Assembly (NCBI RefSeq): GCF_945952055.1
Contig: NZ_CAMFHB010000060.1
Coordinates: 1 to 33,146, forward strand
DNA from: an uncultured Alsobacter sp.
GTDB taxonomy: Bacteria; Pseudomonadota; Alphaproteobacteria; Rhizobiales; Beijerinckiaceae
Length of the DNA: 33,146 nt
Direction of reading: 5' to 3'
This document shows, piece by piece, positions 14,456-23,165 of the stretch. Each line of letters opens with the position of its first letter. Positions within the stretch are counted from its first letter, which is position 1. A program made the translations under genes and the position numbers. The notes below the pieces were generated by a model. The model made no database searches, was not told where the DNA came from, and was given only the letters and a program-made list of their open reading frames with translations.

Positions 14456-14530
14456 CCGCCGTCCTGTCCGGGCACCGGAGCCTTTGCCGGGGCCGTCCTG
14501 AAGTCGTGGGTGGCCGGGCCGAGCCCGGCC
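14456..14530. repeat. Intergenic palindromic repeat, family A copy 2
   Basis: The reverse complement of 14482-14520 matches 35-73 with one mismatch. GGCCGGGC (14512-14519) and GCCCGGCC (14523-14530) form an eight-pair hairpin around CGA. It sits between the convergent ends of the peptidase gene and dppF and could serve as a terminator for either, though no T-run follows. Confidence 0.75.
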
Positions 14531-14584
14531 AAGACGGCCGAGGGATGGCGCCTCGACGCCCCGGCGCCGGATACGGCTCCCGGC

Positions 14585-15544
14585 CTACAGCACCGCCCAG
14601 CAGGCGACCTTGCGGCCGTGCTTCATCTCCAGCGGCGGGTTCTCGACCAGGCACCCGGCCAGCACCGAGGGGCAGCGCGGGTTGAAGGGGCAACCCTTGG
14701 GCGGGTCGAAGGGCGAGGGCAGTTCGCCCTGCAGGACGATCCGCTCCTTCTTGGCGCCGGGATCGGCGACCGGCGTCGCCGACAGCAGGGCTCGCGTGTA
14801 GGGGTGCTGCGGGTTCTCGAAGATCGCGTCGCGGCTGCCCACCTCCACCGCGTGGCCGAGATAGATGACCATCACGTCGTCGGCGATGTGGCGCACGACC
14901 GAGAGGTCGTGGGAAATGAACAGGTAGGCGAGCTGGAATTCCTGCTGCAGTTCGGCGAGCAGGTTCAGCACCTGGGCGCGGATCGAGACGTCGAGCGCCG
15001 ACACGGGCTCGTCGAGCACCAGGATCTTGGGCCGCAGCATCAGGGCTCGCGCGATGGCGATGCGCTGGCGTTGGCCGCCCGAGAACATGTGCGGGTAGCG
15101 ATCCACGTATTCGGGACGCAGGCCCACCTTCGCCATCATGTCGCGCGCGGCCTTGCGGCGCTCGGCGCCGGACATGCCGGTGTTGACCGCCAGCGGCTCC
15201 TCAAGCGCGGCGCCGATGGTCTGGCGCGGGTTGAGGGAGCCGTAGGGGTTCTGGAAGACGATCTGCACCTCGGAGCGCAGGCGCGCCCGTTGCTCGGCGG
15301 TGGAGCCGACGAGATCGATGCCGTTGATCTTCAGCGTGCCCGTCGTGGGCTCCTCGATCATGGTCACGAGGCGGGCGAGCGTCGATTTGCCCGAGCCGGA
15401 TTCGCCCACCACCGCCAGCGTCTTGCCGGCCTCCAGGTCGAACGACACGCCCGCGAGCGCCTTCACCTCCGCAGGCGGGGCGAACAGGCCGCGCTTGGCC
15501 ATGTAGTTGCGCGAGAGATTGCGCCCTTCGAGGACGACGGTCAT
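14585..15544 (-). CDS. dppF: Dipeptide ABC transporter ATP-binding protein DppF
   Basis: One of the two ATPases that power the importer. The 319-residue protein has Walker A GESGSGKS (47-54), signature [15 protein letters not shown], Walker [13 protein letters not shown] and switch His in FISHDLSVV. The C-terminal oligopeptide-transporter extension contains four cysteines ([16 protein letters not shown] and VACW). In related Dpp/Opp ATPases such cysteines hold an iron-sulfur cluster. The ATG at 15544 overlaps the dppD stop as ATGA, so the two ATPases are translationally coupled. It is the last gene of dppABCDF. Confidence 0.95.
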   Translation of the reverse strand: MTVVLEGRNLSRNYMAKRGLFAPPAEVKALAGVSFDLEAGKTLAVVGESGSGKSTLARLVTMIEEPTTGTLKINGIDLVGSTAEQRARLRSEVQIVFQNPYGSLNPRQTIGAALEEPLAVNTGMSGAERRKAARDMMAKVGLRPEYVDRYPHMFSGGQRQRIAIARALMLRPKILVLDEPVSALDVSIRAQVLNLLAELQQEFQLAYLFISHDLSVVRHIADDVMVIYLGHAVEVGSRDAIFENPQHPYTRALLSATPVADPGAKKERIVLQGELPSPFDPPKGCPFNPRCPSVLAGCLVENPPLEMKHGRKVACWAVL

Positions 15545-16530
15545 GCGGCGCGCTCCCGGTTGGTCGGCCGGCCGGCGACGAGGGGATAATGGCAGAGCGC
15601 CCGCCCGAGTTCGGGCGCGGCGGGCTTGGGCGGAATCGCGCGACAGCGATCGTCGGCGAAGCTGCAGCGAGGCGAGAACAGGCATCCCTTGGGCCGGTCG
15701 AACTGGCCCGGCACCACGCCCGGGATCGACGGCAGCACGCGCTGCGTCGCCCGCTCCGGCAGCGCCGCGAGGAGCGCGTGCGTATAGGGGTGGTGGGGAT
15801 CGTTGAACAGGCCGTGGGTCTCCTGGAACTCCACCTGCTGGCCGGCATACTGCACGACCACGCGGTGGGCGGTCTCGGCGACGACGCCCATGTCGTGCGT
15901 GATCAGCACCAGCCCCATGCCGGTCTCCTGGCGCAGGCGCAGCAGCAGGTCGAGGATCTGCGCCTGGATCGTCACGTCGAGCGCGGTCGTCGGCTCGTCG
16001 GCGATCAGGAGCTTCGGCCGGCAGGCGATCGCCATGGCAATCATCACGCGCTGGCTCATGCCGCCCGACAGCTGGTGCGGGAAGGCCGAGAGCCGCCGGG
16101 CCGGATCGGTGATGCCGACCTCCTCCAGCAGTTCCACCGCGCGCTTGCGCCGGGCCGCGCGGTCGAGGCCCAGATGCGTCTTCAAGGTCTCGCCGAGCTG
16201 GAACCCGACCGTGAAGCACGGGTTCAGCGACGTCATCGGCTCCTGGAAGATCATCGCGATGTCGCGGCCGACGATCGACCGGCGCTCGCGCGCGGTGATC
16301 TTCAGGAGGTCACGGCCGTCGAAGCTCATGCGGTCGGCGGTGACCGTCGCGGTCCAGGGCAGGAGGCCCATGACCGCGAGCATCGCGACGGACTTGCCCG
16401 AACCGGATTCGCCGACGATGGAGACCACCTCGTTCTGGTCGACGGTGAGGTCGACCCCGTCCACCGCCTTGAAGGCGCCGGAGCGGGTGGCGAACGTGAC
16501 GGAGAGATTGCGGATCTCGAGAAGAGCCAC
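15541..16530 (-). CDS. dppD: Dipeptide ABC transporter ATP-binding protein DppD
   Basis: The partner ATPase of DppF. The 329-residue protein has Walker A GESGSGKS (40-47), [10 protein letters not shown] in the Q-loop, signature [15 protein letters not shown], Walker [13 protein letters not shown] and [11 protein letters not shown]. Its C-terminal extension has four cysteines ([21 protein letters not shown]), the pattern that binds a [4Fe-4S] cluster in a studied DppD. It starts three bases after the dppC stop and overlaps dppF by four bases. Confidence 0.95.
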   Translation of the reverse strand: MALLEIRNLSVTFATRSGAFKAVDGVDLTVDQNEVVSIVGESGSGKSVAMLAVMGLLPWTATVTADRMSFDGRDLLKITARERRSIVGRDIAMIFQEPMTSLNPCFTVGFQLGETLKTHLGLDRAARRKRAVELLEEVGITDPARRLSAFPHQLSGGMSQRVMIAMAIACRPKLLIADEPTTALDVTIQAQILDLLLRLRQETGMGLVLITHDMGVVAETAHRVVVQYAGQQVEFQETHGLFNDPHHPYTHALLAALPERATQRVLPSIPGVVPGQFDRPKGCLFSPRCSFADDRCRAIPPKPAAPELGRALCHYPLVAGRPTNRERAA

Positions 16531-16533
16531 CGG

Positions 16534-17442
16534 TCAGCTCCGTTTCAGCTTCGGGTCGAGCGCGTCGCGCAGGCCGTCGCCCATAAGGTTGATGGAAATG
16601 ACGGTGACGAGGATGGCGAGGCCCGGCAGGGTGACGATCCACGGGTTGGAGCGGATGAACTCGCGGCTGTCGGCCAGCATCGAGCCCCACTCGGGGATCG
16701 GCGGCTGCGCGCCGAGGCCCAGGAAGCCCAGCGCCGCGGCCTCCAGGATCGCCTCCGACACGCCGAGCGCCGCCTGGACGATCAGCGGTGCGAGGCAGTT
16801 CGGCAGCACCGTGCGCAGCATCAGCCGCAGGCCCTTCACGCCCGCGACCCGCGCGGCCGTGACGTATTCCTTGTTGATCTCCCCCATCGCCGAGGCCCGC
16901 ACCAGGCGGACGTAGCGTGGCAGGAAGACGATCGTCACCGCGACGATGGTGTTGGCCAGGCTCGGACCGAGCACCGCGACGATGAGGATGGCCAGCACCA
17001 GGCCGGGGACCGAGATGATCAGGTCCATGACGCGCATGATGACCACGTCCACCACGCCGCCGGCGAACGCCGCGACTAGGCCGAGCGACACGCCGATCGC
17101 GATCGACACCACCATCACGGCGAGGCCGATGAACAGTGAGATGCGCGCCCCGTAGATCAGCCGGGACAGGGTATCGCGGCCCAGAGCGTCGGTGCCGAGC
17201 CAGAACTTGGTCGTGCCGCCTTCGACCCAGAAGGGGGGCAGCTTGGAGAACTCGCGGAACTGCTCGATGGGCGAGTAGGGCGCCACGAACTCGGCGAAGA
17301 TCGCCACGAGCACGATGATGCTCAACAGGACGAGGCCGAAGACCGCGCCCTTGTTCTCGGAGAAGGAGGCCCAGAAGGCACGCAGCGGGCCGGGCGGGGC
17401 CGGAACCGCGTGGACCTCGGCGACGGCGGCGTCAGCGGCCAT
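16534..17442 (-). CDS. dppC: Dipeptide ABC transporter permease DppC
   Basis: Inner-membrane permease of 302 residues. A hydrophilic start (PPGPLRAFWASFSENKGAVFG) leads into the first helix at about 35-55; five more helices follow after a periplasmic loop with FWLGTDALGRDTLSRLIYGARISL, the family hallmark. The ATPase-coupling EAA-type loop is visible at REYVTAARVAGVKGLRLMLR with its following LPN. The start overlaps the end of dppB by 11 bases, which implies coupling with its heterodimer partner. Confidence 0.93.
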   Translation of the reverse strand: MAADAAVAEVHAVPAPPGPLRAFWASFSENKGAVFGLVLLSIIVLVAIFAEFVAPYSPIEQFREFSKLPPFWVEGGTTKFWLGTDALGRDTLSRLIYGARISLFIGLAVMVVSIAIGVSLGLVAAFAGGVVDVVIMRVMDLIISVPGLVLAILIVAVLGPSLANTIVAVTIVFLPRYVRLVRASAMGEINKEYVTAARVAGVKGLRLMLRTVLPNCLAPLIVQAALGVSEAILEAAALGFLGLGAQPPIPEWGSMLADSREFIRSNPWIVTLPGLAILVTVISINLMGDGLRDALDPKLKRS

Positions 17443-18445
17443 GGCGGATCCTCGGATTGATGGAGCCGTAGAGGACGTCGACCGTGAGGTTGACGAGGAT
17501 GACGATGGACGAGATCAGCAGGATGCCGCCCTGGAGGGCCGGGTAGTCGCGCCGGCCGATCGATTCGATCAGCCATTTGCCGACGCCGGGCCAGGAGAAG
17601 ATCGTCTCGGTCAGCACCGCGCCCGCCATGAGCGAGCCGACCTGCAGGCCGACGATGGTCACCACCGGGATCAGCGCGTTGCGCAGGGCATGCAGGCCGA
17701 TGACCCGGAACGGGCTCAGCCCCTTGGCGCGGGCGGTGCGGACATAGTCCTCGCTCAGCACCTCGAGCATCGAGGAGCGCGTCATGCGCGCCAGCGTGGC
17801 GAGCGGCACGGTGCCGAGCACGATGGCCGGGAGCACCAGGTGGTGCAGGGCCGACCAGAACGCGCCCTTCTGGTCGGACAGCAGCGCGTCGATCAGCATG
17901 AAGCCGGTGACCGGCTCGAAGTAATACTTGATGAGGTCGATGCGACCGGACACCGGCGTGAGGCCGAGGCGCTCCGACACCAGCATGATCAGCAGCAGGC
18001 CCCACCAGAAGATCGGCATGGAGAAGCCGGTCAGGGACAGGCCCATCAGCGTCTGGTCGAAGATGCTGCCGCGTTTCAGCGCCGCGATCACGCCGGCCGG
18101 GATGCCGATGCCGATGGCGAACACCATGGCGAAGAACGACAGCTCGAGCGTCGCGGGGAACAGGGCGAAGAACTCGGTCAGCACGCGCTCGTTGGTGACG
18201 ATCGAGGTCCCGAAGTCGCCGTGCAGCAGGTTCCAGACATAGTCCAGGAACTGCTGCCAGATGGGCCTGTCGAGACCGAGTTCGTGGCGGAACTGGGCGA
18301 GACGTTCTGGCGAGATGCCCCGCTCACCCGTGCGCACCTCGACCGGATCGCCCGGCACGAGCCGGATCGCGAAGAAGGTCACGAACATCAGCGCGAAGAA
18401 GGTGGGAAGGGTCAGCGCGGCGCGCCGGAGGAGAAACTTGAACAT
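17432..18445 (-). CDS. dppB: Dipeptide ABC transporter permease DppB
   Basis: The second permease subunit, 337 residues with about six membrane helices. The N-terminus MFKFLLRRAALTLPTFFALM and the following FFAIRLVPGDPVEVRTGE are typical. The coupling loop reads SEDYVRTARAKGLSPFRVIGLHALRNALIPV, close to the DppB/OppB consensus. It is separated from dppA by 248 bases that contain two hairpins, so it may be expressed less than the binding protein. Confidence 0.95.
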   Translation of the reverse strand: MFKFLLRRAALTLPTFFALMFVTFFAIRLVPGDPVEVRTGERGISPERLAQFRHELGLDRPIWQQFLDYVWNLLHGDFGTSIVTNERVLTEFFALFPATLELSFFAMVFAIGIGIPAGVIAALKRGSIFDQTLMGLSLTGFSMPIFWWGLLLIMLVSERLGLTPVSGRIDLIKYYFEPVTGFMLIDALLSDQKGAFWSALHHLVLPAIVLGTVPLATLARMTRSSMLEVLSEDYVRTARAKGLSPFRVIGLHALRNALIPVVTIVGLQVGSLMAGAVLTETIFSWPGVGKWLIESIGRRDYPALQGGILLISSIVILVNLTVDVLYGSINPRIRHGR

Positions 18446-18516
18446 GGAGCCCTGCGGGCAGGAGGCGGTGTCCCGGCCTCGGATGGATGACGGCGAAAAC
18501 CATGCAAGAGCGGGTC

Positions 18517-18538
18517 CAGTCGGGCGATGCCCCGACTG
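18517..18538 (-). other. Hairpin in the dppB leader
   Basis: CAGTCGGG (18517-18524) and CCCGACTG (18531-18538) pair around a six-base loop, about 70 bases before the dppB start on the minus strand. It could affect ribosome entry or mRNA decay in the dppA-dppB spacer. Confidence 0.4.
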
Positions 18539-18641
18539 TCCGGTCTCGACGGTGCGAAACGCGATGGCGATGCGATCCGGCCTTGGGGCTGCCGCCTGTG
18601 AAGGCCTCAGGTCACCGCGCCGGGATGCGGTGCCGAGGCAA

Positions 18642-18671
18642 TCCGGCCCGGGGACGGATCCCCGGGCCGGA
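18642..18671 (-). other. Strong intercistronic stem-loop, dppA-dppB
   Basis: TCCGGCCCGGGGA (18642-18654) is an exact 13-base complement of TCCCCGGGCCGGA (18659-18671) around the four-base loop CGGA. It starts 22 bases after the dppA stop. No T-run follows. A hairpin at this place in binding-protein operons commonly protects the upstream message and lowers downstream permease expression; that role is inferred here. Confidence 0.65.
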
Positions 18672-18693
18672 CGTCAGTTCCGGTGGGACGACC

Positions 18694-20292
18694 TTACTGG
18701 ACGTCGACGCCGTTGAACTTGTGGCCGCCGAACGGGCTCTGCTTGTAGCCCGTGACGCCCTTGCGCATGACCTCGTAGACGATCGAGTGCGCGATGGTCA
18801 TGTCGGGAGCTTCCTCCTTCATGATCACCTGCATCTCCTCGTACAGCTTGGTGCGCTCCTTCACGTCGGCCGTCGAGGCCGCCTTCTTCAGGCGGTCGTC
18901 GAACTCCTTGTTGCACCACTTGGTCAGGTTCTGACCGCCGGCACCCGCCGCGGAGCAGCCGCGCAGGAAGAAGAAGTTGTCCGGGTCGCCGTTGTCGCCC
19001 GTCCAGCCGAGCTGAACCGTCATCGGCTCGCCCTGCTGGGCACGCTTGCGGTACTCACCCCACTCGTAGGTCACGAGCTTGGCGTTCACGCCGACCTTGG
19101 CGAGGTCCGCCTGCATCATCTCGGCGATGCGCTTGGCGTTCGGGTTGTACGGACGCTGGACCGGCATGTACCAGAGGTCGATTTCGAGCGGCAGCTTGAC
19201 GCCGGCCTTCTCGAGCATCTCCTTCGCCTTGGCCGCGTCGTACGGATAGTCCTTCACGGAGTCGTTGTAGGACCACAGCGTCGGCGGGATCAGGTTCTTG
19301 GCCGCCTGGCCCGTGCCCTGATAGACGTCCTTGATGATCGAGGCCTTGTCGATCGCCATGTTGAAGGCCTGGCGGACCTCCTTCTTGTCGAACGGGGGCT
19401 TCGTGTTGTTGAAGGCCCAGTAGGCGATGTTCAGGCCGGGCTGGTTGATGACCTGGATGTTCGGGTCCTTCTGCATCTCGGCCAGGTCGGCCGGGCGCGG
19501 ATAGGGAACGAACTGGCACTCGTTGGCCTTCAGCTTCGAATAGCGAGCCGTCGGATCCGGCGTGATCGCGTAGACCAGGTCGTCGACCATGGCCTTCTCA
19601 CCCCAGAAGTCGGGGTTCTTCTTGTACCGGATCACCGCGTCCTTCTGGTAGGCCACGAAGGAGAACGGGCCCGTGCCGACCGGAACCTGGTCGAACGTCT
19701 CGGGCTTGCCGGACTTCAGGAGCTGCTCGGCGTACTCGGCAGACTGGATCGACGCGAAGTCCATGGCCAGGTTCGCCAGGATCGGCGCGTTCGGCTGGTT
19801 CAGCGTCATGACGACGGTGTAGTCGTCCTTCTTTTCCAGGCTCTTGAGGAGCTTGGGCATGTCCATGTCGGCGAAGTAGTCGTACTTGCCGCCCGACACC
19901 TTGGCGAAGGGGTGATCCGGCTTCCACTGGCGGTTGAACGACCACAGGACGTCGTCGGCGTTGAACTCACGGGTCGGCTTGAAGCCGGTGACCGTATGCC
20001 ACTTCACGCCCTTGCGGAGCTTGAAGGTGATGACCGTGCCGTCCTCGCTCACCGTCCAGCTCTCGGCCAGGCCGGGGCCGACCTTGGTGGAGCCCCGCTC
20101 GAACTCGACGAGCTGGTTGTAGATCGGGCGGGCCGCGTCGAAGCTGGTGCCCGTGGTGTTCAGGGCCGGCGTGAAGTTCTCCGGGCTGCCCTCGGAGCAG
20201 TACACCAGCGTCTTGGCCGACACTGCCGTCGTGCCCATCAGCAGCGTCGCGAGCGCGGCGCCCACCAGGCCTCGTTTCAGACCGATGCTCAT
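18694..20292 (-). CDS. dppA: Periplasmic dipeptide-binding protein DppA
   Basis: The substrate receptor of the importer, 532 residues. A signal peptide (MSIGLKRGLVGAALATLLMG onward) is cut after AVSA near residue 26. The mature start KTLVYCSEGSPENFTPAL, then GLAESWTVSEDGTVITFKLRKGVKWH, and the late LGWTGDNGDPDNFF closely resemble DppA of E. coli. Two cysteines near GCSAAGAGGQNLTKWC fit the second conserved disulfide. The frame extends upstream, but the ATG at 20292 follows AGGGGA and begins a proper signal peptide. It heads the operon and has a hairpin after it. Dipeptides are the likely ligand; haem or 5-aminolevulinate, also carried by Dpp systems, are possible. Confidence 0.95.
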   Translation of the reverse strand: MSIGLKRGLVGAALATLLMGTTAVSAKTLVYCSEGSPENFTPALNTTGTSFDAARPIYNQLVEFERGSTKVGPGLAESWTVSEDGTVITFKLRKGVKWHTVTGFKPTREFNADDVLWSFNRQWKPDHPFAKVSGGKYDYFADMDMPKLLKSLEKKDDYTVVMTLNQPNAPILANLAMDFASIQSAEYAEQLLKSGKPETFDQVPVGTGPFSFVAYQKDAVIRYKKNPDFWGEKAMVDDLVYAITPDPTARYSKLKANECQFVPYPRPADLAEMQKDPNIQVINQPGLNIAYWAFNNTKPPFDKKEVRQAFNMAIDKASIIKDVYQGTGQAAKNLIPPTLWSYNDSVKDYPYDAAKAKEMLEKAGVKLPLEIDLWYMPVQRPYNPNAKRIAEMMQADLAKVGVNAKLVTYEWGEYRKRAQQGEPMTVQLGWTGDNGDPDNFFFLRGCSAAGAGGQNLTKWCNKEFDDRLKKAASTADVKERTKLYEEMQVIMKEEAPDMTIAHSIVYEVMRKGVTGYKQSPFGGHKFNGVDVQ

Positions 20293-20329
20293 CAACTTTC
20301 CCCTCATCCAGAACGGGTCCACAACGTCT

Positions 20330-20348
20330 CGCCGCTCTCTTCGCGGCG
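20330..20348 (-). other. Hairpin in the dppA leader
   Basis: CGCCGC (20330-20335) and GCGGCG (20343-20348) pair around TCTCTTC, about 38 bases before the dppA start. If transcription begins further upstream it is part of the leader. I see no convincing -35/-10 pair for dppA in this 136-base space. Confidence 0.3.
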
Positions 20349-20414
20349 GCGTGGGCGCTAGGTAAGCGCTTTTCGCTGGATGGCGCAATCCACGGATGCG
20401 TGCGGGAGAACGAA

Positions 20415-20427
20415 GGCCCGCCGGGCC
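20415..20427 (-). terminator. Candidate terminator after the TPR gene
   Basis: GGCCC-GCC-GGGCC forms a short GC-rich hairpin directly after the TPR gene stop. On the minus strand it is followed by TTCGTTCTCCC, a weak T-rich tail. It would separate the TPR gene from dppA. Confidence 0.4.
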
Positions 20428-20428
20428 G

Positions 20429-21028
20429 TCAGTGCAGCAGGCCCCGGTCGGCGAGGCCGATCTCGGTGATGGCCTCGCGCAATCCTTCCAGATGCGGGTT
20501 GATCGACAGCGCCACCTGGAAGCTCGCCCGGGCCTCGGCCAGCCGGCCATGGCGCAGGCAGATCTGGGCAAAGCCGGACACGGCGCCGAAATGACGCGGC
20601 TCGATCAGCAGGGCCCGCTCGATGTCGTGGATGGCCTGGGCATCGCGCTTCTCGACGAAGTGCATCGTGCCCCGCTTGTTCCACGCCTCGGCCCAGTCGG
20701 GATGGGTTTCGACGAGTTCGTCGAGAATCGGTTCGGCGAGGTCGAGCGCGCCCGCCGCCATGGCATCGACGGCGATCGCCATCGCCGAGGCCGCGCCCTG
20801 GTCCTTGTTCGCGATCCAGTGCGCCCAGATCAGGTCCTCGATCTCGTCCGGCGATCTCTGCGGCGACGCCTGCGCCAGTTCGCGGAACAGCGCGTCGAGG
20901 CGGCGGGGCAACCCGCGCCCCGGACTGCGATGCGGCAGGTCGATGACCAGGGCAAAGACGTCGTCGAAGCGCGCCGGGGGGACGATGCGCTTGACGGAAG
21001 GAAGAACGAGGTCGGTCCGCGTTGTCAT
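20429..21028 (-). CDS. TPR repeat protein
   Basis: A helical, cytoplasmic protein of 199 residues (202 if the ATG at 21037 is used). From about residue 85 it shows tetratricopeptide-like helix pairs: LAEPILDELVETHPDWAEAWNKRG, then AIHDIERALLIEPRHFGAVSG and GRLAEARASFQVALSINPHL. The typical small/large residue spacing and the Pro at the repeat end are visible. The N-terminal half (FDDVFALVIDLPHR...RLDALFRELAQA) has no recognised fold. GGA precedes the inner ATG at 21028; TACAAT, a -10-like hexamer, lies just before it. A role as a protein-interaction scaffold is typical of the fold; partner unknown. Confidence 0.82.
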   Translation of the reverse strand: MTTRTDLVLPSVKRIVPPARFDDVFALVIDLPHRSPGRGLPRRLDALFRELAQASPQRSPDEIEDLIWAHWIANKDQGAASAMAIAVDAMAAGALDLAEPILDELVETHPDWAEAWNKRGTMHFVEKRDAQAIHDIERALLIEPRHFGAVSGFAQICLRHGRLAEARASFQVALSINPHLEGLREAITEIGLADRGLLH

Positions 21029-21201
21029 GTGTTCCATTGTAGGACGGTTCGAACGGCCATGTTGTGACGTCGCGCACACACTCGCCGGCGATTTCGGGCC
21101 TAAGCTTGGCCTCCCGGGTGGACTCCCGACCCGTCCCGGCGCTGGCGTGGTGCGACGGCCCCGGCTATACGGAGGCCGCCCGTCTCCAGCGCCAGTCACC
21201 G

Positions 21202-22242
21202 ATGCCGAGCTTCGAAGCCCTGCGGGGCGCCCTGCCCCTGGGTCTGATCGCCGCGCTCTGCGCGGCCGTGACGGCCGCGGCCCTGCCCCTGCTGCTCCCG
21301 GTCCTGCGCCGCTACGCGCTCGCCAGGCCCAATGCGCGGTCGAGCCACCGCGTCCCCACGCCCCAGGGCGGAGGCATCGCGGTCGCCGGGGTGGCCATCG
21401 TCGCCACGCTCCTCCTGACCCTGGCGCCGGGCATCCCGACGGCCGAGGTCCAGTCCCTGAGCGTGCTGGCGGCCGCGGCGAGCGCCCTGGCCCTGCTGGG
21501 CGCGTGGGACGACATCCGGCCGCTGGCCGCCCTGCCGCGCCTCGGCGTGCAGGCGTTGGCGGTCGCGGCGACGGTCCTGGCTCTGCCGGACACGGTCAGG
21601 CTGTTCCCCGACCTGCTGCCGGCCATGGCCGAACGCGCGTTGCTGGTCGTCGCCGTGCTGTGGTTCGTGAACCTCACCAACTTCATGGATGGCCTCGACT
21701 GGATGACGGTGGCCGGCTTCGCGCCCCTGTGCGGCGCCATCGCGCTGCTGGCCGCCGCGGGCGCCGCGCCGCTCGCGGCCGGGCTGGTCGCCGCGAGCCT
21801 GGGAGGCGCGCTCCTGGGTTTTGCGCCTCTCAACCGACCCGTCGCCCGCGTCTTCCTGGGCGACGTCGGCAGCCTGCCGATCGGGCTGCTCGCCGCCTAT
21901 GCCCTGATCCGCCTGGGCGGCGACGGGCACCTCGTCGCGGCCGTGATCCTGCCCCTCTACTACGCGGCGGACGCCACCATCACGCTTACCCGGCGCGCCT
22001 TGCGCGGCGAGAAAGTGTGGGAGGCGCACCGCTCGCACTATTACCAACAAGCGACGAGCCACGGCCTCACCGTCATGGAGGTCATCGGCCGCATCGCCCT
22101 GCTGAACCTCACGCTGGCGGGTGCCGCGATCATTCTCGCGCTGGCCTGGACCCCTGCCCGCGGCGCCCTCGGCGTCCTGGTCGCGGTCGCATCGGTGGGC
22201 GCCATCCTCGCGCATTTCGGCCAGCGACGGGCCGGCCCGTGA
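21202..22242 (+). CDS. Polyprenyl-phosphate sugar-1-phosphate transferase (WecA/WbpL-type)
   Basis: This GT4-family membrane enzyme moves a UDP-linked N-acetylhexosamine-1-phosphate to undecaprenyl phosphate, starting a polysaccharide chain. The 346-residue protein has about ten membrane helices. NARSSHRVPTPQGGG, the metal-binding GAWDD (Asp103, Asp104), NLTNFMDGLDWM (Asn157 to Asp166), VFLGDVGSLPIG and HRSHYYQQ are the family motifs. The ATG at 21202 is chosen because the frame's earlier part is not membrane-like; no strong ribosome site is seen. It overlaps the next gene by four bases (GTGA), so it is translated with the NAD-dependent reductase/epimerase. This suggests WbpL/WreU-like use of a 6-deoxy-HexNAc; plain GlcNAc (WecA) is the alternative. 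Confidence 0.88.
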   Translation: MPSFEALRGALPLGLIAALCAAVTAAALPLLLPVLRRYALARPNARSSHRVPTPQGGGIAVAGVAIVATLLLTLAPGIPTAEVQSLSVLAAAASALALLGAWDDIRPLAALPRLGVQALAVAATVLALPDTVRLFPDLLPAMAERALLVVAVLWFVNLTNFMDGLDWMTVAGFAPLCGAIALLAAAGAAPLAAGLVAASLGGALLGFAPLNRPVARVFLGDVGSLPIGLLAAYALIRLGGDGHLVAAVILPLYYAADATITLTRRALRGEKVWEAHRSHYYQQATSHGLTVMEVIGRIALLNLTLAGAAIILALAWTPARGALGVLVAVASVGAILAHFGQRRAGP

Positions 22243-23165
22243 CGACCCGCGGCCGCATCCTGCTGACGGGAGCCGGCGGCTTCATCGGCCGGGCGCTCGC
22301 GGCCTCGCTGGCCGCCGACGGATGGACCGTCAGGGCTGCCATGCGGGCTCCCGGCCGCCTCCCCGGCGTGGCGGAGACGGTCACGGCGGATCTCGCCGCG
22401 CCCATGGACTGGACCGATGCCCTGGCGGGGGTGGACGCGGTCATCCACTCCGCGGGCATCGCCCATGCGGGACCGGGCCTGCCGGACGCGCTCTACGAGC
22501 GTGTGAACCGGGACGCGACCCTGGAGCTGGCACGCGCCGCGGCCGGACGCGTCGGGCGCTTCGTGTTCCTGTCGTCGATCCGGGCCCAGTCCGGCCCCAC
22601 GGCCCCCGGGCGCCTGACGGAGGACACGCCACCGGCGCCCACCGACGCCTATGGCCGATCGAAGCTCACCGCCGAGGAGGCGCTGGCGGGCCTCGATCTC
22701 GCCTGCGTCGCGTTGCGGCCGGTCGTCGTCTACGGACCCGGCGTGCGGGGCAACGTGGGAACGCTGCTCAGGCTCGCCAGGCTGCCGGTACCCCTGCCCT
22801 TCGCGAGCCTCACCGCGCCGCGGGCCTTCCTGGCGCTGGACAATCTCGTCGACGCCGTCCGCCTGCTGCTCGACCGGCCGGAGCCGGTGCGCGGGCCGCT
22901 GATCGCGGCCGATCCGTCGCCGACGTCGCTTGCCGAGTTCCTGGCCGCCATGCGCCGCGGGATGGGGCGGTCGCCGATGATGCTGCCGCTGCCGCCGGCC
23001 GTCATGGCCACGGCCGCCGCTGCGCTGGGAAAGGCCGACCTGTGGGAGCGCATTGCCGGCCCCCTCGAGGCCGATCCGACGCGTCTGCTCAGCCTTGGCT
23101 GGCGGCCGCCGGCACGCTCGACGCCGGAGGGGGTGGAGCGCTGGCTGCGGTCTGATCGCGGTTGA
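22239..23165 (+). CDS. NAD-dependent epimerase/4-keto-reductase of sugar nucleotides
   Basis: An extended short-chain dehydrogenase of 308 residues. The N-terminal TGAGGFIG (10-17) binds NAD(P). The catalytic set is complete: Ser112/Ser113 in FLSSIR, Tyr138 and Lys142 in YGRSK. ALRPVVVYGPGVRGN is the substrate-side loop. A GTG start at 22239 overlaps the transferase stop. Next to a WecA/WbpL-type transferase and a WbpM-type dehydratase, it resembles the reductases (WbpV, WreQ) that convert UDP-4-keto-6-deoxy-HexNAc into UDP-QuiNAc or a related sugar. A 4-epimerase is possible. Its last 77 bases overlap the convergent dehydratase gene. Confidence 0.87.
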   Translation: MTTRGRILLTGAGGFIGRALAASLAADGWTVRAAMRAPGRLPGVAETVTADLAAPMDWTDALAGVDAVIHSAGIAHAGPGLPDALYERVNRDATLELARAAAGRVGRFVFLSSIRAQSGPTAPGRLTEDTPPAPTDAYGRSKLTAEEALAGLDLACVALRPVVVYGPGVRGNVGTLLRLARLPVPLPFASLTAPRAFLALDNLVDAVRLLLDRPEPVRGPLIAADPSPTSLAEFLAAMRRGMGRSPMMLPLPPAVMATAAAALGKADLWERIAGPLEADPTRLLSLGWRPPARSTPEGVERWLRSDRG

